The notes below the pieces were generated by a model. It saw only the letters and a list, made by a program, of their open reading frames with translations. It made no database searches and was not told the origin of the DNA. A stretch of 64,000 nucleotides of DNA from Craspedostauros australis (lineage: Eukaryota; Bacillariophyta; Bacillariophyceae; Mastogloiales; Achnanthaceae), in contig JAMXDE010000053.1 in NCBI GenBank assembly GCA_026770025.1, forward strand, positions 186,001-250,000, read 5' to 3'. This document shows, in pieces, positions 59,934 through 64,000 of the stretch; the stretch's first letter is position 1; the number at the start of each line of letters is the position of its first letter. Made by a program: the position numbers and the translations under genes.

Positions 59934-60494
59934 GACCGTCCGGTACTTGGATTAGTCGTGGATAAATAAGACAATTTCCATTCGACTCAATAGACTACTT
60001 TAGCACCAGTTTCGTGGGTTCATGTTTCAATTCTGTGGACACACATTTCCATATTGATTATAACGGTCAACTCAAACCTATAACGTTCAGAGAGCAGGAC
60101 AGGCCAACCAACACGGAACGCTTGAGTGTCTTCCTGTCACCGTTCTGAATCAAACCCCCCGTTCTGAATCAGACAGCTCATTCTGGATTCAGAATCAGAA
60201 CTTCTGAAGTTCTGAATCCGTTCTGACTCGATTATGTTGTCTAAATGCTCTTGCGGATGAAAGCCGCTTCGCAAGATTGCCATCATTTTAAACACGACGC
60301 ATAACGCCAATTAACGCCTGTCAAGCACAACAAGCTGGCAACACAACAACCATTTCTTTGTTGTTTGCTGTCGAGCGCTCACACGCACATCATCGATAGC
60401 TGCTCCATCGTCGCTGTCGCTGGTACTATTGCTGTTGCTGCACACTTGCAAGTCTTCACACATCATACCACGAGTACACCCTCTTCGATTCACA
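59934..60494. other. Upstream of Harbinger-2; GTTCTGAATC repeats
   Basis: No gene. GTTCTGAATC occurs at 60142, 60161 and 60209, with inverse copies near 60186-60200, including the palindrome AGAACTTCTGAAGTTCT. This could be the left end of the second Harbinger element, but no matching right end is in the window. Confidence 0.5.
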
Positions 60495-61449
60495 ATGGCT
60501 GATGTGATCACAGCTGATCAAATGCTCCACATGGGGCTCATGGTGGTGAGCTCCTGCTATGGTGAATTCGACGGTAAGAGTATGATGGCCAAGACCAGCT
60601 GCTTCCGGTCGCATTTTGGCATCGGATCTGCAGCTGTCGCGGCTCTCTACTTTGACCTCCAATCGCTCAACATCGACCATGCGTTCGCGAGAATCTCTTT
60701 GCGCAGGTTGCTCATCGCTCTGTTCTGGATCAAAACATACAGCATGGAGACCTTGATGACCAGCAAGTTCCACCTCACCGAGAAGACGATTCGAAAGCAC
60801 TGCCTCGCATACGTGCAATCGATTGCTGCGCTACGACGGCACAAGGTAAGATAGTCCAGAAGCGTTTACATATGCGAGAATGTCGTCAATCTCATCAAGT
60901 CACTGTGCACTCACCATCTTCCAGATTCGTTGGACTCAAACCGTTGCTGAAAATGATCAAACTTTTGTTGTGACTGTGGATGGTACACACTGCGAGATCA
61001 ACGAGCCTCGAGATGATCCAAGCTCCAAATGGTTTTCGCACAAATCACATGGTCCTGGTCTTGCGTATGAGCTGGCAATCTCCATCCGTGAGAGCAGGTT
61101 GGTCTGGATCAATGGCCCATTTCCTGCCTCTGTGAACGACCGCACAATCTACAAAACGGAAAATGGTTTGCGATCCACCATCCCAGATGGCTGCCTTGGC
61201 ATTGGTGATGAAGGATACACAAACGAGGACAAACTGAGCACAGCGAACTCTCTCGATAGCAGAGAATTGGCAGAATTCAAGCAAAGAGCACGCGCGCGTC
61301 ACGAGATCTTCAATGGAAGACTGAAGGTATTCAACGTGCTGAAAAATAAATTCCGCCATCACCGCGATCGCCATTTGGCAGTCTTCGAGACATGCTGTGT
61401 TCTGGTACAATATGACATGGAGAATGGAAATCCTCTGTTTGATGTGTAG
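60495..61449 (+). CDS. Harbinger-like DDE_Tnp_4 transposase with one intron (291 aa)
   Basis: Exon 1 is 60495-60845 (MADVITADQMLHMGLM onward) and exon 2 is 60925-61449. The 79-bp intron has GTAAGA at its start and TTCCAG at its end and joins ...RRHK to IRWTQT in phase 0. Catalytic residues: VVTVDGTHCEI (first Asp), FPASVNDRTIY (second Asp) and FKQRARARHEIFNGR (Glu). The protein is complete, and it is typical of short stramenopile Harbinger transposases. It is convergent to the two-exon gene 61790-63464, the usual layout of a transposase and its accessory protein. No TIR pair could be defined inside the window. Confidence 0.88.
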
Positions 61450-61789
61450 CAACTATAACATTCTCTATAGCACTCATTAGAATCATCAAGCAACATCAGT
61501 GATCTCTATTTGCGCAGTTGTTTGGAACGTTGGAGGAATTTGGGTCTTTGTGAGGAATCGTGGTGTGGATGTGATTTGGTGCCGTGCACGAACAAATATC
61601 CACGACTCGCGCCAAACAACGGCTCGACACAACACCACAACCAAGATAATGCGACAAAATGCAATAAAATGCAACGCAATGCCACACAGATGCACATTCG
61701 TTTGTTCTGTTGACATCAATCCTAATTATACTGTTGCCAGAGATTAAACTACTGTTCTCCATCTCATGCCTTCGCTCATGAGCGATCAC
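61450..61789. other. Gap between convergent genes
   Basis: 340 bp, AT-rich with AATGCAATAAAATGC-type repeats near 61655-61680; probably 3' UTRs. No gene. Confidence 0.6.
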
Positions 61790-63464
61790 TTATGCATCAT
61801 CATCGTCATCATCGCTGTCCTCGTTCATGCCTGTGTTTCGGTCAGCAAGGGGGATGCTCCCAAGGGACTCCTCGAGAGCCGCCAACTCCAGACTAGTCAA
61901 ACCAGGCGGGGTACTCTTGCGGCCACGAGGATGATTGGTTGCGTCGTCAAGCTCTGCAATCGTGCGCTTCTTGTGGTTTGTTGCATCGTTCATGATGGCA
62001 TCGTTGCTTCCGACTGTGGTGGCAGCGAGAACTGCAACAGGCGGGGTGATGTTTTTGTGATCAACTGGCCCAGTTGGCACGTTTGGAAGGAGGAGAAGAG
62101 GGGTGCTGGGCACGTCTGGCATGCGAGGAACGTTGGCGGTTGGTGTGGTGGTTGCTCCGCCAGAAGCGCGGTTGCTTGTGGAAACGTTGTTCGCCACTTT
62201 GTCCGAGAAATTGCGGCGTCCGGAGCTGTTCACAAATGGGCGAGGAATGCTCTTGCGCCCGCTTCCTCTGCCAGCATGTGTGGAGCCTCCGCCACCCTCC
62301 GTCTTCGTGGGTGGAGCTTCTCAGAAGAGCACAACAGTAGAGTAGAGTAGTGTAGTAGAGGAGTAGAGTGTAGTAGAATAGAATCGTTTTGTTAGTGTTA
62401 CATGCACTCAACTTGACCACACACCATTGCTTCACTTGTATTCACTCACGTTTCACGTTGCCTGCGCCAAGATCGTCATCATCGTCGTCATCCTCAGCGG
62501 TTCGCACAGCACTGGTGTCTGCAGTTGTATTGGCCACAGCCACATGCCAGAAGACCTTGATGAAGGAGTCTGTGGCTGCCCCTGGATTGGCGTCCTTGCT
62601 TGACAGCTCAATACGTCGGCTGCAGCGCTTCAGGGAGTGGTTGGTGGGATCCTTCCGCACATTGTAGAACTCCTTGCAGAACTCCATCCCATCTGGGGGC
62701 ACAAGAGTGGTCTCCATGAGCGGACGGGATCCTTCAGTCTTGTCCAACCGATTGGAGAGTTTGAAGTACTCCTCCTTGGCCTTGTCACAGAAGATGGCCT
62801 GAGTTCTTGCGGTTGCAATGGCCGTCTTGTCCCGAACGTCAACGAGCGGAAACACTGGCTCAGTGATGATGATTGATTTGTTGTCATCGCCCAGGATGGC
62901 GGAGTAATGGCTGATGTCGCGAGCGTCAGTGACAAGCTTCGAGATGACCACCTTGTCGACGACGAGATTACCGTCGGCCTTGGCAGATGCGACGTAGATG
63001 GCGATTCCGCCAGGGATCATTGTTGCGCCATCTCCATTGAGGGTGAAGCTGGTGCGGAAGGCGATGTTCTTGGACATGGTTGCTGGTGCTGGTGCTGGTG
63101 CTGGTGCTGAGGTGATGAGGCAGTCACTGGCTCGTGGGTGGGTGTTGGATTGTTGGTTGTGATGCTTTCGCTTTTTGTGTGGTGATTCGATGGCGTGATT
63201 CTGGAACATGGAGCACAACTCATCCATGTCATTGCCTTGTGCTGCACTCACGGTTTTCTCCAAGTAGTTCTTTCTATTGTACGCTCTCTTCCGCTCAGGC
63301 GACCGCGCCAGGCCAAAGAGGAAGACATTCTGATCACAAAATGTACTGAATTTGCCGTGCTTGGATGGGTTTTGAATGAAGCTCAGAATTTGCGTGTCGG
63401 TGGCGCTGGTTGGGGCCTTCGTACCTTTTCGCTTGCGCGCTTGTTTCTCCTGAGAGTCCTCCAT
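61790..63464 (-). CDS. Two-exon protein of unknown family, probable Harbinger-2 partner (513 aa)
   Basis: Exon 1 runs 63464-62450 (MEDSQEKQARKRKGTKAP onward) and exon 2 runs 62316-61790. The 133-bp intron has a C|GTGAGT donor and a GAAG|CT acceptor and restores a frame of exactly 514 codons; without it exon 1 would stop three codons later. The N-terminus is basic, an ERKRAYNRKNYLEK helix follows, then a central beta-rich region (MSKNIAFRTSFTLNGDG, AIYVASAKADGN), an acidic Asp run, and a Gly/Arg-rich then acidic tail. No Myb motif or other domain was recognised. Position and orientation suggest the accessory factor of the Harbinger-like element, but a host gene is possible. Confidence 0.65.
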
Positions 63465-63882
63465 GGTTGGTTGGTTTTGAACTAGTATATGATGATGCTG
63501 ATCAGCATTTATTGTGGATACAGTTGAGCCTAGATTCTGATTCATTGCGTGTTGGGTATACTTGTGTTGTCGTCGCAAGGAGCACTATGTGGGAGACTGA
63601 GCTCGTTGGCACGATTGTCATGGCCCTGTTTTGGTGGGAAGATCAAGCAGTCTTGTGTGCATCGCCGTTTGGACAGATTACAAACAAGCAACGGATTATT
63701 GCTGGCGGGGCTACCGAACTCGTTGTAGTTGCTCATGTTGTTCTCTTCGTATCGATTGTTGGGTGTTATCTCGCAGATATGAGTGGTAGAGTCCGCTTGG
63801 TCTCACTGCGACTCTTGCCCAACGTCACAACAGGTCTCACACACAAACTACAACAGAACAACATCTCGACTACTTGTTAATC
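63465..63882. other. Divergent promoter region
   Basis: 418 bp between the divergent starts at 63464 and 63883; AACTAGTATATGATG near 63480 contains TATAT about 20 bp before the minus-strand ATG. No gene. Confidence 0.4.
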
Positions 63883-64000
63883 ATGCCTCGCAGCAAGTTG
63901 TGGCCAGCGGTCAAGGAGACTCTTCGTGATGATCTTCTGCATGGGAGAATCACTGATGACATGAAACCTCGCGCCGTCTACGAACTGCGAGTCGAATACA
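63883..64000 (+). CDS. Start of an unidentified gene, cut by window edge
   Basis: An ATG at 63883 opens MPRSKLWPAVKETLRDDLLH, and the frame stays open for 39 codons to the edge. The composition looks coding and helical. It is divergent from the 61790-63464 gene. Too short to identify. Confidence 0.45.
   Translation, partial: MPRSKLWPAVKETLRDDLLHGRITDDMKPRAVYELRVEY

Noticed and set aside
1..64000. tRNA, rRNA, CRISPR arrays or prokaryotic operons
   Set aside because: No cloverleaf, rRNA core sequence or spaced repeat array was noticed; introns, polyadenylation signals and retrotransposons show a eukaryotic genome. A covariance-model scan was not possible.

Overview
The window is nuclear DNA of a eukaryote with spliceosomal introns, Ty1/copia retrotransposons and several DNA-transposon families. 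A pennate diatom or a close stramenopile relative is the best guess. The guess rests on four things: a secreted protein with a Ser/Pro-rich stretch and a Lys/Ser-rich tail, remnants of an Orc1-like (AAA_16) ATPase of the kind expanded in diatoms, RNI-like LRR genes, and the style of the Harbinger and copia proteins. This is inference; no rRNA or housekeeping gene is present to settle it.

Positions 1-43385 are an ancient tandem duplication. Unit A (about 341-32559) and unit B (32560-43385, 10.8 kb) carry the same order: module M, a dead FAD-monooxygenase, an LRR gene on the minus strand, module M again, a small secreted ORF, a dead two-repeat secreted protein, a fast-evolving small gene, and a dead AAA_16 ATPase on the minus strand. 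Unit A is longer only because three retrotransposons landed in it. Copia-1 (2312-9774) lies between the FAD pseudogene and the LRR gene. Copia-3 (12759-26775) lies after the small secreted ORF, and Copia-2 (13830-21212) is nested inside the pol gene of Copia-3. Unit B keeps both empty target sites, so order and boundaries are certain. A partial third LRR copy (1-183) shows that the array continues to the left.

Within these units two genes behave unlike their surroundings. The two LRR paralogs have identical length and long identical blocks, but their differences cluster in short patches at predicted beta-strand positions. The genes at 30152 and 40673 share promoter, 5' UTR and 3' UTR, yet their proteins are barely alignable. 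Together they look like a recognition-type or otherwise diversifying gene cluster that is also shedding dead genes.

From 43386 to the end the window is a mosaic of DNA transposons. A Harbinger element (43451-47358) has a DDE transposase and a Myb/SANT partner. A mariner-like element (47845-52576) has a transposase with one internal stop and a second, unrecognised gene (here ORFX). A long-TIR element (52671-58745) has a large DDE-type transposase that I cannot place in a superfamily, and a deleted mariner relative (52999-54502) that still carries ORFX is nested in it. A second Harbinger-like transposase with a 79-bp intron (60495-61449) sits opposite a two-exon partner gene (61790-63464), and another gene starts at 63883 and runs off the edge. 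No tRNA, rRNA or CRISPR array was seen.
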